Below, piece after piece: positions 9,072-17,823 of a stretch of DNA of 64,000 bases. Both the position numbers and the translations under genes were made by a program. The stretch covers positions 1,488,001 through 1,552,000 of the forward strand of contig NZ_JAUSYS010000001.1 of NCBI RefSeq assembly GCF_030817015.1. The letters run 5' to 3'. The DNA is from Arthrobacter sp. V1I7 (GTDB taxonomy: Bacteria > Actinomycetota > Actinomycetes > Actinomycetales > Micrococcaceae). The first letter of the stretch is position 1. Every line of letters begins with the position of its first letter. The notes beneath the pieces were generated by a model. That model had not been told where the DNA came from. It did no database searches and saw nothing but the letters and a program-made list of their open reading frames with translations.

Positions 9072-11328
9072 ACTGGACCTGGGGCTCGAGCGCCGGATCG
9101 GCAAGCGCTCCGCGGCGGTCATCGAGAAACACCTGGGCATCACCACCGTCGGCGGTCTCCTGAACTATTTCCCGCGCCGCTACCTCAACCGCGGCGAGCT
9201 GACCCCGATCAGTGAAGTCCCGCTGGACGAGGAAGTGACGCTCATCGCTCGGGTGCTCTCCAGCAGCACCCGGTCCATGCGGACGCGCCGCGGTTCCCTG
9301 ACCGAGGTCGTGATCTCCGACGACGCAGGGGGAGCCGGTGCCGCCGGCGGTGCCGTGCGGTCCCCGGGCGCCCGCCTGCCGGGCACCCTCAAGGTGAGCT
9401 TCTTCAACGGCTTCCGGGCCAAGGCCGAGCTCCAGCCGGGCCGACGGGCCATGTTTTCGGGCAAGGTCACGCGCTACGGCGGCTCGCTCGGGCTGACCAA
9501 CCCGGATTTCCAGCTGCTCGACGAGGACCCCGATATCCCCGGGATGGATCCGGAAAAGCGCGCGGCCATGCCCATCCCGGTGTATCCGGCCACCGCCCGG
9601 CTGACCAGCTGGTCCATCCAGAAGGTCATTGCCACCCTCCTGGACACCGCCGAGCTGGAGAACCTGACGGACCCGCTGCCCGCGGAGATTGCCGCCCGGG
9701 GGAAATTCCTGCCCGTCGCGGACGCCTACCGGCTCATCCATGCCCCGCAGACGCACCCGGACTGGCAGCGCGCCCGCGACCGGTTCCGCTACCAGGAAGC
9801 CCTGGTGCTCCAGTCCGCCCTGGCCCGGCGCCGCGCGCAGCTCGCCGCCGAGGAAGCCACCGCCCGCCGCCCCGCCCCGGGCGGCCTGCTGCCCGCCTTC
9901 GACCGCCAGCTGCCGTTCACGCTGACCGCCGGCCAGTCCGCCGTCGGCAAGACCCTTGCCGAGGAGCTGGCCCAGGACTCGCCGATGAACCGGCTGCTGC
10001 AGGGTGAGGTGGGTTCCGGAAAGACGATCGTGGCCCTGCGCGCCATGCTGCAGGTGGTCGACGCCGGCGGACAGGCCGCCCTGCTGGCCCCGACCGAGGT
10101 CCTCGCCGCGCAGCACTTCGAATCGATCCGCCGCACGCTCGGCCCGCTGTCCCGGGACGGCCTGCTCGGCGGCTTCGGCTCCGACGCCGTGCAGGTCACG
10201 CTGCTGACCGGGTCCATGCCCACCGCGGCGCGGAAGCAGGCCCTGCTCGACGCCGCCTCCGGAACGGCCGGGATCGTGATCGGCACCCACGCCCTGCTGA
10301 GCGAGAACGTCTCCTTCTATGACCTGGGCCTGATCGTGGTGGACGAGCAGCACCGCTTCGGCGTGGAACAACGCGACCTGCTGCGGTCCAAGGCCAGCAA
10401 GCCTCCGCACCTGCTGGTTATGACCGCCACCCCGATCCCGCGGACCGTGGCCATGACGGTGTTCGGCGACCTCGAAACCTCCGTCCTGGATGAGCTCCCG
10501 GCGGGTCGGGCGCCGATCACCACGCACGTCGTCGGGCTCGCGGAAAACCCCGGCTGGGCCGGGCGCATCTGGTCCCGCTCCCGGGAGGAGATCGACGCCG
10601 GCCACCAGGTCTATGTCGTCTGCCCCAGGATCGGCACCGACGACGACGGCGACTTCAGTCCCGGCGAAGCCGAACCGTCCGCCGCCGACCTCGAGGGGGA
10701 CAACGGCTCCCGTGAGCTGGCCTCGGTGACCGGAGTCGTCGAGCAGCTCCGGGACGAGCCGGCGCTGGCGGGGGTTCCGCTCGCGCCGTTGCACGGCCGC
10801 CAGGACCCGGTGCTCAAGTCCGGGACGATGGCATCGTTCACCGCCAACGAGACCAAGCTGCTGGTCTCCACCACCGTGATCGAGGTCGGAGTCGACGTGC
10901 ACAACGCCACGCTCATGGTGATCCTCGACGCGGACAGATTCGGCATTTCCCAGCTGCACCAGCTCCGCGGCCGGGTGGGCCGCGGCGGCCTGCCCGGGAC
11001 CTGCCTGCTCGTCACCACGCTGGAGCCCGGCCATCCCAGCCGCCGGCGGCTGGAGGCCGTCGCTGCCACGACCGACGGGTTCGAACTCTCCCAGGAGGAC
11101 CTCAAGCTGCGCCGCGAGGGCGACATCCTGGGGGCCTCCCAGTCGGGCGGCCGGTCCACGCTAAAGCTCCTGCGGGTGCTCGAACACGAGGACATCATCG
11201 CCCGGGCGCGGCAGGACGCGCAGCGGATTGTGGCGGCCGACCCGTCGCTCGCGGCCCACCCGGAGCTCGCCGGGGCGATCGACGACTACCTCAACCCCGA
11301 AAAGGAGGCGTTCCTTGAACGCGGCTAA
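9061..11328 (+). CDS. recG: ATP-dependent DNA helicase RecG
   Basis: 755 residues from the ATG that overlaps the previous stop; in-frame GTGs at 9022 and 8980 would add 13 or 27 residues. The N-terminal wedge/OB domain (YFPRRYLNRGELTPI, KVSFFNGFRAK) is followed by two RecA lobes: LLQGEVGSGKTIVALRAML (Walker A), ALLAPTEVLAAQHF, LIVVDEQHRFGVEQR (DEQH box), MTATPIPRT, STTVIEVGVDVHNATLMVI and QLHQLRGRVGRGG. RecG remodels stalled replication forks and Holliday junctions. Two inserts are visible: a Gly/Ala/Arg-rich loop near residue 90 and an acidic loop (DDDGDFSPGEAEPSAADLEGD) in the second lobe. Confidence 0.95.
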   Translation: MNAELDLGLERRIGKRSAAVIEKHLGITTVGGLLNYFPRRYLNRGELTPISEVPLDEEVTLIARVLSSSTRSMRTRRGSLTEVVISDDAGGAGAAGGAVRSPGARLPGTLKVSFFNGFRAKAELQPGRRAMFSGKVTRYGGSLGLTNPDFQLLDEDPDIPGMDPEKRAAMPIPVYPATARLTSWSIQKVIATLLDTAELENLTDPLPAEIAARGKFLPVADAYRLIHAPQTHPDWQRARDRFRYQEALVLQSALARRRAQLAAEEATARRPAPGGLLPAFDRQLPFTLTAGQSAVGKTLAEELAQDSPMNRLLQGEVGSGKTIVALRAMLQVVDAGGQAALLAPTEVLAAQHFESIRRTLGPLSRDGLLGGFGSDAVQVTLLTGSMPTAARKQALLDAASGTAGIVIGTHALLSENVSFYDLGLIVVDEQHRFGVEQRDLLRSKASKPPHLLVMTATPIPRTVAMTVFGDLETSVLDELPAGRAPITTHVVGLAENPGWAGRIWSRSREEIDAGHQVYVVCPRIGTDDDGDFSPGEAEPSAADLEGDNGSRELASVTGVVEQLRDEPALAGVPLAPLHGRQDPVLKSGTMASFTANETKLLVSTTVIEVGVDVHNATLMVILDADRFGISQLHQLRGRVGRGGLPGTCLLVTTLEPGHPSRRRLEAVAATTDGFELSQEDLKLRREGDILGASQSGGRSTLKLLRVLEHEDIIARARQDAQRIVAADPSLAAHPELAGAIDDYLNPEKEAFLERG

Positions 11329-11358
11329 CAGAATCCACGCATCCACTGGGGCGCGGCG

Positions 11359-11976
11359 ATGAGCCGCATCATCGCCGGCGCCGCGGGCGGCATGCCGCTG
11401 GTCAGCGTCCCCGGATCGCTCACGCGGCCCACTACGGACCGCGTCAAGGAAGCACTCTTTTCCCGCCTGGATGCCTTCGAGGTCGTGGCGGATGCCCGCG
11501 TCCTGGACCTTTACGCCGGCTCCGGTTCGCTGGGCGTGGAAAGTGCCAGCCGCGGCGCCGAAACGGTGGACCTCGTGGAGTTCGATGCCAGGGCCAGTGA
11601 GGTCTGCCAGCGCAACGCGGACCTCGTCAACACGGTCGCGCGCCGCAAGGTCGTCTCCGTGCACCGCTCCAAGGTCGAGTCGTTCCTGGACCGGACCGCG
11701 GACGACGCCCGCTGGGACCTCGTCTTCCTCGACCCGCCCTACCCGCTGGAGGAACCGGCGCTGGCCGAGGTGCTGGCCAAACTCGCACCGCACCTCGCGG
11801 AGGGCGCCGTCGTCGTCGTGGAACGCTCGTCTCGGACCCCCGAACCGGGGTGGCCGGAGGGAATGGAGCGGTTCGCGGAGCGGAAGTACGGCGAGACCCG
11901 GCTCTGGTTCGCCGAACCGGGCGTGCCGGAAGTCCCGGAAGCAGACGTGGCCGAAGCGCTCGAGGACGGGGAGTAG
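11359..11976 (+). CDS. rsmD: 16S rRNA (guanine966-N2)-methyltransferase
   Basis: 205 residues, the family length. MSRIIAGAAGG and RPTTDRVKEALFSRL are the RsmD signature; VLDLYAGSGSLGVESASRGA is the SAM-binding loop; LVFLDPPYPLEE is the catalytic (D/N)PPY motif. It methylates G966 of 16S rRNA during 30S assembly. It starts 30 bp after recG. The usual partner coaD is present but separated by a repeat array and two minus-strand genes. Confidence 0.95.
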   Translation: MSRIIAGAAGGMPLVSVPGSLTRPTTDRVKEALFSRLDAFEVVADARVLDLYAGSGSLGVESASRGAETVDLVEFDARASEVCQRNADLVNTVARRKVVSVHRSKVESFLDRTADDARWDLVFLDPPYPLEEPALAEVLAKLAPHLAEGAVVVVERSSRTPEPGWPEGMERFAERKYGETRLWFAEPGVPEVPEADVAEALEDGE

Positions 11977-12033
11977 CCCGGTTCCCCGGGGGAGCCACCG
12001 CACGTGCCGCCGGAGTCCGGGTCGGCGGAGCCC

Positions 12034-12435
12034 GGACATGCTCCGCGCCGGGGTCGGCGGAGCCCGGACATGCCCCGCGCTGGGGTCGGCGGATGGACAT
12101 ATTCCGGTTATGTCCGGTCCCGGGCGCGAGGAGTGGACATCTCCTCCCGGGGCCCTGGAACCGGACGTGCCACTGGTCCGGGCCTGCCGGCGGGGCCTGG
12201 ACATGCCCCGCGCTGGGGTCGGCGGATGGACATATTCCGGTTATGTCCGGTCCCGGGCGCGAAGACTGGGCATGTCCTCCCGGTGCCCTGGAACCGGGCG
12301 TGCCACTGGTCTGGGCGTGCCACTGGTCCGGGCCTGCCGCCCGGACCCTGGACATGTCCCGCGCCGGGGTCGGCGGATGGACATATTCCGGTTATGTCCG
12401 GTCCCGGGCGCGAAGACTGGACATGTCCTCCCGGG
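12034..12435. repeat. Array of three 76-nt palindromic elements plus a truncated unit
   Basis: This fills the 480-base gap between rsmD and the convergent gene ending at 12457. Full elements lie at 12069-12144, 12202-12277 and 12353-12428. Each has the spacing CATGTCC-N19-GGACATA-N7-TATGTCC-N22-CATGTCC; the outer arms vary (CATGCCC, CATCTCC). The cores GGACATA..TATGTCC are at 12095, 12228 and 12379 and share the loop TTCCGGT. The flanks CGCGCC/GGCGCG can also pair in the third copy, so nested hairpins are possible. Units repeat every 133 and 151 bp; the 18-bp difference is an internal duplication of a GTGCCACTGGTC(T/C)GGGC block. A short extra GGACATG at 12034 marks a truncated unit. No protein-like reading frame was accepted here. 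Confidence 0.9.
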
Positions 12436-12456
12436 CGAGCAGCCGGAGAACGGAAG

Positions 12457-13242
12457 CTAATCCGAGAGCTCGTCCAGGCCGACGCCGACGAGCACTTTGG
12501 CCGGGTGGGGACCGCGGGCGGTGAGCGCCGCGGTCCACGCCTCCGGCCATGGCCCCTGCGTCCCGGTCAGGATGATGTTGCCGGGATACCGGCCGCTGAA
12601 CATGCCGGACTCCGCGAACGCCGACACGTCCGCCATCGCCCGGCGCAGCGCCGCCACCTGGCTCCGGACCAGGGTCAGCCCGGGCTCATCGCCCACATTG
12701 ACGATCAGCACCCCGCGCGGGGTCAGCGTCGCCGCGGCCTCCCGGTAGAACTCGGTGCAGGCAAGATGCACCGGCGCCTCGGGGCCGGAGAAGATGTCCA
12801 GGATCACGACGTCGAAGCGCAGCTGCGGAGGCAACCCGGCCAGGGCATCCCGGGCGTCGCCGATCAGCGTGTGCAGCCGGGTCCCGTCGGGCAGGGGGAG
12901 CCGGTCCAGCACGAAGTCCAGCAGCTCACGCTCCAGCTCCACGGCGTACTGCTCGGAGCCGGGCCGGGTCGCCTGGACGTAGCGGGCCAGCGTGAGCGCC
13001 CCGGCGCCGAGGTGGAGGGCGGTGACGGGTTCACCCCACGGCGCCGCGAGGTCCACGACGTGCCCGATCCGGCGCAGGTATTCATAGAAAATGTCCGAGG
13101 GGTCCGCGAGGTTCACGTGGGACTGCTCGGCGCCGCCGATGCTGAGCACGAAGCCGCCCTCGGTGAATTCATCGGGCTCGATCGTGGCGTGCTGGCCGGT
13201 GGTCCGCAGGAAGCGCGAGACCGCAGCCGGTGTATCGGCCAC
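12457..13242 (-). CDS. Spermidine-synthase-like SAM-dependent methyltransferase-fold protein
   Basis: 261 residues from a GTG at 13242, one base after the aminotransferase stop; the longer open frame upstream is only antisense-frame shadow inside the aminotransferase. The Rossmann core shows ALHLGAGALTLARYVQA, YAVELERELLDFVLD, IGDARDALAGLP and RFDVVILDIFSG, the order seen in spermidine synthases and their non-catalytic relatives. The N-terminus (TEGGFVLSIGGAEQSHVNLADPSDIFYEYLRR) matches the actinobacterial fused-type family. Whether it makes a polyamine is uncertain; such paralogues often lack decarboxylated-SAM specificity. It is coupled to the upstream aminotransferase. Confidence 0.8.
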   Translation of the reverse strand: MADTPAAVSRFLRTTGQHATIEPDEFTEGGFVLSIGGAEQSHVNLADPSDIFYEYLRRIGHVVDLAAPWGEPVTALHLGAGALTLARYVQATRPGSEQYAVELERELLDFVLDRLPLPDGTRLHTLIGDARDALAGLPPQLRFDVVILDIFSGPEAPVHLACTEFYREAAATLTPRGVLIVNVGDEPGLTLVRSQVAALRRAMADVSAFAESGMFSGRYPGNIILTGTQGPWPEAWTAALTARGPHPAKVLVGVGLDELSD

Positions 13243-13243
13243 C

Positions 13244-14455
13244 CTAGAGCCTGTCCCGCAGCGTTGCGATCCGCTCGGCGGCCTCCTGCAGGACGTCGAT
13301 CCGTTTGCAGAACGCGAACCGCAGCAGGCTGCGCGTGCGCTCGGCCCCTTCCGGGTGGCAGAAGACCGGAACCGGGATGGCTGCGACGCCGACGAGCGCC
13401 GGCAGCCGGCGGGCCAGGTCCACCGCGTCGGAGATGCCCAGCGGCGCGGTGTCCACATTGACGAAGTACGTCCCCTGCGGGGTGAAGACGTCCAGTCCGG
13501 CCGCGCGGAGGCCCGCGCTGAGAATGTCCCGCTTGAGCTGGAGGGTGTCGGCGATCCCGGCGTAGAACTCGTCCGGCAGGCCGAGGCCCACGGCGATGGC
13601 ACCCTGGAACGGTGTTCCCGAGCTGTAGCTGAGGAACTGCTTGACCGTCCGGGCGGCAGCGACAAGGTGCTCCGGGCCGCTCAGCCAGCCGATCTTCCAG
13701 CCGGTGAAGGAGAACGTCTTTCCGGCCGAGGAAATGGTGAGCGTGCGCTCGGCCGCGCCGGGCAGTGTGGCGATCGGGATGTGGCGGACGCCGAAGGTGA
13801 GGTGCTCGTAGACCTCGTCGGTGACGATGACGGCGTCGTATTTTGTGGCCAGCTCGACGACGCGCTCCAGCACCTCGCGGGGGAACACGGCTCCGGTCGG
13901 GTTGTGCGGGTTGTTGACCAGCACCACCTTGGTGCGGTTGTTGAACGCCGCCTCGAGTGCATCCAGGTCCGGCATGAAATCCGGCGCCAGCAGCGGGGCG
14001 GTGACGTGGCGGGCGCCGGAGAGCCCGATGATGGCACCGTAGGAATCGTAGAACGGCTCGAAGGTGAGGACCTCGTCGCCGGGGCCCACGAGGGCGAGCA
14101 GCGCGGCGGCAATGGCCTCGGTGGCGCCGGTTGTGACGATGATTTCGGTCTGCGGGTCCGGGGTCAGGCCGTAGAACCGTTCCTGGTGGAGGGAGATCGC
14201 ATCGCGGAGCTCAATGATGCCCTTGCCCGGTGCGTACTGGTTGTAGCCCGCGGCGATCGCGGCCTGGGCGGCGGCCTTGATCTCCGCCGGCCCGTCCTCG
14301 TCCGGGAAACCCTGTCCCAGGTTGATGGCGCCGGTTTGCAGGGCCAGGGTGGTCATTTCCTCGAAAATCGTGACGCCCAGGGTGCCCTGGGCGGAGAGCA
14401 GGTTGGCGCCGGTGGCAGCCCGCTGCCACGGGAGCTGCTGGTGAGTTGCTGACAT
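13244..14455 (-). CDS. PLP-dependent class I/II aminotransferase
   Basis: 403 residues from an ATG. Fold-type I features are GAINLGQGFPDEDGP, YNQYAPGKGIIELRDAI, VTTGATEAIAAALLALVGPGDEV, VLVNNPHNPTGAVF, VIVTDEVYEHLTF and the Schiff-base lysine in SSAGKTFSFTGWKIGW. The pattern is that of the YbdL/kynurenine aminotransferase and DapC-like branch. The amino donor is not decided by sequence; methionine, kynurenine or N-succinyl-diaminopimelate are the usual options. It leads a two-gene unit with the spermidine-synthase-like gene and diverges from coaD, with 48 bp between. Confidence 0.88.
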   Translation of the reverse strand: MSATHQQLPWQRAATGANLLSAQGTLGVTIFEEMTTLALQTGAINLGQGFPDEDGPAEIKAAAQAAIAAGYNQYAPGKGIIELRDAISLHQERFYGLTPDPQTEIIVTTGATEAIAAALLALVGPGDEVLTFEPFYDSYGAIIGLSGARHVTAPLLAPDFMPDLDALEAAFNNRTKVVLVNNPHNPTGAVFPREVLERVVELATKYDAVIVTDEVYEHLTFGVRHIPIATLPGAAERTLTISSAGKTFSFTGWKIGWLSGPEHLVAAARTVKQFLSYSSGTPFQGAIAVGLGLPDEFYAGIADTLQLKRDILSAGLRAAGLDVFTPQGTYFVNVDTAPLGISDAVDLARRLPALVGVAAIPVPVFCHPEGAERTRSLLRFAFCKRIDVLQEAAERIATLRDRL

Positions 14456-14503
14456 TCAGTCATGGTATCCCGCACCGCGGCGCGGATACGGTAGGTTCGG
14501 AGC

Positions 14504-15004
14504 ATGAGACGCGCCGTATGCCCGGGCTCCTTCGACCCCATCCACAATGGACACCTGGAAGTCATTGCCAGAGCCTCCGGCCTCTTTGACGAGGTCATCG
14601 TGGCGGTCTCCACGAACTACGCGAAGAAGTACCGCTTCAGCCTGGACGAGCGGATCGAGATGGCCAGGGAGACCCTCGCCTCCCTCCAGGGCATCGTGGT
14701 GGAGCCCGTGGGCGAGGGCCTGCTGGCCGAGTACTGCCGGCAGCGGGGCGTGTCCGCCATCGTGAAGGGTCTGCGCTCCTCCTCGGACTTTGACTACGAG
14801 CTGCCGATGGCCACCATGAACCGGCAACTCACCGGCGTCGAAACGGTGTTCCTTCCGGCCGAAGCGCATTACCTGCACCTGTCGTCCACCCTGATCAAGG
14901 AAGTCTTCACCCTCGGCGGCAATGTTTCGGAGTTCGTGCCCCGTTCGGTGCTGAAACGGCTGCACGGGGGCGAGCCTGTCCAGGATCAGGGGCGTAAGGG
15001 GTAA
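14504..15004 (+). CDS. coaD: Phosphopantetheine adenylyltransferase
   Basis: 166 residues. CPGSFDPIHNGHLEVI is the nucleotidyltransferase HxGH motif, VKGLRSSSDFDYELPMATMNRQL binds the pantetheine arm, and HLSSTLIKEVFTLGGNVSEFVP is the second ATP-binding motif. It converts phosphopantetheine and ATP to dephospho-CoA, the fourth step of CoA synthesis from pantothenate. The length is typical. The rpmF operon begins about 150 bp downstream. Confidence 0.96.
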   Translation: MRRAVCPGSFDPIHNGHLEVIARASGLFDEVIVAVSTNYAKKYRFSLDERIEMARETLASLQGIVVEPVGEGLLAEYCRQRGVSAIVKGLRSSSDFDYELPMATMNRQLTGVETVFLPAEAHYLHLSSTLIKEVFTLGGNVSEFVPRSVLKRLHGGEPVQDQGRKG

Positions 15005-15145
15005 GCTGGATCGGTACTCGGCGGCCTGCTGCCGGTTGCGCGGCCCTCACCGGGGCTGGCCTGCGGTGCGAACCGGAGACCTGTCCACCGGTTTGAGTCC
15101 GTCCGGCAGATCAGGCTAAGATAGTACGTCGGTCATATGTTCAAC

Positions 15146-15158
15146 AGGAGTTCTCATT
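15146..15158 (+). promoter_or_regulatory. Strong Shine-Dalgarno followed by a possible ATT start
   Basis: AGGAG at 15146-15150 is followed after five bases by ATT (15156-15158), in frame with the DUF177 gene. No ATG, GTG or CTG lies in frame between the upstream stop at 15117 and the TTG at 15180, and that TTG has no ribosome site at normal spacing. This favours ATT as the start, a codon known from infC and pcnB. Confidence 0.55.
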
Positions 15159-15704
15159 AAACGAGATGCTAGTTCGCCCTTGGCGTTCGACGTCAAGGAC
15201 CTCGGACGCAGTCCGGGAAGCATGCGGACGCTGACGGAACATGTACCCGCACCAGGTGATCTTGGTGTGGCGCTCATTGGCGTGCAGGAAGGCTCGGATG
15301 TCGGGCTGGACCTGCGGCTGGAGGCCGTACACGAAGGAATTCTGGTATCAGGAACCGCAAACGTCGAAGTAACTGGCGAATGCGGCCGATGCCTGGATCC
15401 CCTTGCGTATGACCTCGAGGTCAATGTGCAAGAACTTTTCTTCTACGAGGATGCTGAATTCTCCGACGAAGAAGACGAAGAAGAGCAACGTCGAGTCGAG
15501 CACGATCTGATCGATCTTGAGCCGGTGTTGCGGGACGCAGTTGTAACCATGCTGCCGTTCCAGCCGGTGTGCCGGGAAGACTGCCAGGGCCTTTGCTCCG
15601 AATGCGGAGTACGCCTGGAAGACGAGCCGGGGCATCACCACGAGGTCGTTGATCCTCGCTGGGCTGCCCTAGCTGACTTGGCTAAGCCTGACCGGCAAAA
15701 CTGA
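15156..15704 (+). CDS. DUF177 (YceD) family protein
   Basis: 174 residues from the TTG at 15180, or 182 if the ATT at 15156 is used, which adds MIKRDASS and has the better ribosome site. Core features are FDVKDLGRSPGSM at the start, a zinc-like CGRCLDP, an acidic stretch (EFSDEEDEEEQR), and C-terminal PVCREDCQGLCSECGVRL with four Cys. DUF177/YceD is almost always cotranscribed with rpmF, as here, and is tied to 23S rRNA or ribosome biogenesis; the biochemical role is not known. rpmF, rnc and mutM follow with short gaps. Confidence 0.88.
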   Translation: MKRDASSPLAFDVKDLGRSPGSMRTLTEHVPAPGDLGVALIGVQEGSDVGLDLRLEAVHEGILVSGTANVEVTGECGRCLDPLAYDLEVNVQELFFYEDAEFSDEEDEEEQRRVEHDLIDLEPVLRDAVVTMLPFQPVCREDCQGLCSECGVRLEDEPGHHHEVVDPRWAALADLAKPDRQN

Positions 15705-15740
15705 TTTGTAAGTGTTTTTCTAGAGAGAAATGAGTTAGCC

Positions 15741-15944
15741 GTGGCTGTCCCGAAGCGGAAAATGTCTCGCTCGAATACCCGCGCCCGCCGCTCCCAGTGG
15801 AAGGCAACTGCCCCCCACCTGGTGAAGACTGTCGAGAACGGCCAGGTCACCTACAGCCTGCCGCACCAGGCAAAGGTCGTTACCGACTCGGCTGGCACCG
15901 CGCTGTTCCTTGAATACAAGGGCCGCAAGGTCGCAGACGTCTAA
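15741..15944 (+). CDS. rpmF: 50S ribosomal protein L32
   Basis: 67 residues from a GTG. The N-terminus [21 protein letters not shown] is the L32 signature. The usual zinc-binding Cys pairs are absent, so this is a Cys-less L32; some bacteria have both Cys-containing and Cys-less forms. It sits 36 bp after DUF177 and 21 bp before rnc. Confidence 0.97.
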   Translation: MAVPKRKMSRSNTRARRSQWKATAPHLVKTVENGQVTYSLPHQAKVVTDSAGTALFLEYKGRKVADV

Positions 15945-15965
15945 TCCGCCAACTGGCTGAATAAG

Positions 15966-16706
15966 ATGTCTTCAACTGAAGAGCTTCTGAAGCGTCTCGG
16001 TGTCACTATTGACGCCGGGACGCTTCGTCTTGCGCTCACACACCGTTCCTACGCCTACGAAAACGGCGGCATTCCCACCAACGAACGGCTCGAGTTCCTG
16101 GGTGACTCCATCCTGGGCTTCTCCGTCACCGATGCGCTGTACCGGGACAACCCCACGCTGCCCGAAGGGGACCTGGCCAAGCGCCGCTCCGCCGTCGTCA
16201 GCACCCGGGCCCTCGCCGGCATCGGCCGGAGCATCGGCCTCGGTGACTACATCTACCTCGGACAGGGCGAAAAGCTCACCGAAGGCAAGAACAAGGCCTC
16301 CATCCTTGCGGACACCGTGGAGGCACTGATAGGCGCCACGTACGTCTCCAACGACATCGAAACGGCACGCCAGCTGGTGATGCGCCTGATCGGTCCGCTG
16401 CTGAAGGACGCTGCCGCGCTCGGCGCCGGCACCGACTGGAAGACCAGCATCCAGGAGCTCGCGGCCAGCCGCCAGCTCGGGACCATCAACTACGCGGTGG
16501 AGGGCTCCGGGCCGGACCATGCGCGGACGTTCGAGGCCGTGCTGCGGATCGGCGGCAACGACTACGGCACCGGCTCCGGCAATTCCAAAAAGGAAGCCGA
16601 GCAGGAAGCGGCCGCGGACGCATGGCGCCGGCTTTCCGCCCCCACGCAGCCCGCTCCCGGAACGCCGTCGGAACCGCAGCTGCTGCAGAACCAGACCGGC
16701 AGCTAG
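15966..16706 (+). CDS. rnc: Ribonuclease III
   Basis: 246 residues. The catalytic signature [21 protein letters not shown] lies near residue 40; [13 protein letters not shown] carries the second acidic site; the C-terminal double-stranded-RNA-binding domain includes [14 protein letters not shown] and [21 protein letters not shown]. It processes rRNA precursors and other duplex RNA in the cytoplasm. A short Pro/Gln tail follows. It is in the rpmF operon, with mutM starting 10 bp later. Confidence 0.96.
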   Translation: MSSTEELLKRLGVTIDAGTLRLALTHRSYAYENGGIPTNERLEFLGDSILGFSVTDALYRDNPTLPEGDLAKRRSAVVSTRALAGIGRSIGLGDYIYLGQGEKLTEGKNKASILADTVEALIGATYVSNDIETARQLVMRLIGPLLKDAAALGAGTDWKTSIQELAASRQLGTINYAVEGSGPDHARTFEAVLRIGGNDYGTGSGNSKKEAEQEAAADAWRRLSAPTQPAPGTPSEPQLLQNQTGS

Positions 16707-16716
16707 GGCACCTGCC

Positions 16717-17703
16717 GTGCCTGAACTGCCCGAGGTTGAAGTTGTCCGCCGCGGCCTCGTGAGCTGGGTCCGGGGCCGGACCATCACCTCCGTTGACGTG
16801 GTGGATCCGCGCTCCGTCCGCCGGCACGCGCTCGGTCCCGAGGACTTCGCCGGCAACCTCGAAGGTGCCCGGGTGCTGGATGTGGTGCGCCGCGGGAAGT
16901 TCCTGTGGATGCCGCTCACCGATACTCCTCACGGCACCGCCGCGGCCGGACCTACAGCAGCCGGGCTGGCCGTCCCGACCGGGCCCGGTGTGGCACTGAT
17001 GGCCCATCTGGGCATGTCCGGGCAGCTGCTGATGCAGGACGGCGGCGTTCCGGACGAAAAGCACCTGAAGGTGCGGTTGCGCCTGAGCCCGGCCGAGGGC
17101 ATGCCGGAGGAGCTCCGCTTCGTGGACCAGCGCATTTTCGGCGGGCTGTTCCTCACCTCGCTCATCGCCACGGCCGACGGCGGCCCCGGCGGACTCGCGG
17201 AAACCCCGCTCCCGCTGATCGCCGAGGAAGCCGCCCACATCGCCCGCGACCCGCTGGACCCTTACTTCTCCTTCGAGGAGTTCTACCGCCGGCTCAGGGC
17301 CCGGAAGACCGGCCTCAAGCGCGCTGTGCTGGACCAGGGGCTCGTCTCGGGAATCGGCAATATCTATGCGGACGAGTCCCTCTGGAGGGCCCGGCTGCAT
17401 TACGCCCGCCCCACCGACACCCTGCGCCGGTCGGACGCCGCGCGGCTGCTGGACGCCGCCCGCGAGGTCATGACGGATGCCCTGGCCGCCGGCGGAACAA
17501 GCTTCGATTCGCTTTACCTCAACGTCAACGGCGCCTCGGGCTACTTCGACAGGTCCCTCAACGCCTACGGGCGCGTGGGGCAGGAATGCAAACGCTGTGC
17601 GGCCGCCGGCCTGGTGAGCCTGCTCAAGCGCGAACAGTTCATGAACCGGTCCTCCTACACCTGCCCCGTCTGCCAGCCCAGGCCCCGCAACGGCCGCTGG
17701 TAG
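16717..17703 (+). CDS. mutM: Formamidopyrimidine-DNA glycosylase
   Basis: 328 residues from the GTG at 16717, which puts the catalytic Pro2 and Glu3 in [14 protein letters not shown]. Other marks are RRGKFLW (catalytic Lys region), [45 protein letters not shown] (helix-two-turn-helix) and a C-terminal zinc finger CKRC...YTCPVC. It removes 8-oxoguanine and nicks the abasic site. An insert of about 20 residues ([20 protein letters not shown]) follows the catalytic lysine strand. smc starts 120 bp downstream. Confidence 0.95.
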   Translation: MPELPEVEVVRRGLVSWVRGRTITSVDVVDPRSVRRHALGPEDFAGNLEGARVLDVVRRGKFLWMPLTDTPHGTAAAGPTAAGLAVPTGPGVALMAHLGMSGQLLMQDGGVPDEKHLKVRLRLSPAEGMPEELRFVDQRIFGGLFLTSLIATADGGPGGLAETPLPLIAEEAAHIARDPLDPYFSFEEFYRRLRARKTGLKRAVLDQGLVSGIGNIYADESLWRARLHYARPTDTLRRSDAARLLDAAREVMTDALAAGGTSFDSLYLNVNGASGYFDRSLNAYGRVGQECKRCAAAGLVSLLKREQFMNRSSYTCPVCQPRPRNGRW

Positions 17704-17823
17704 GCGGGCCGCCAGGCCTGGCCCCGCGGCCCGCAAATCCGCGGATTTCCCTGGCCCACGCGGTAGATTGAGCACGTAGATCCACGGCACGCAGCCGCCG
17801 TTCCTGAAGGAGTTCCGAAGCAC

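Noticed and set aside
12034..12435. CRISPR array
   Set aside because: Units are 133-151 bp with related spacers and internal palindromes; no 25-40-bp repeat with unique spacers and no cas genes.
11471..12524. Long plus-strand frames through the repeat array
   Set aside because: They are GC-driven, repetitive and composed mainly of Arg/Gly/Pro; no family match and the array explains them.
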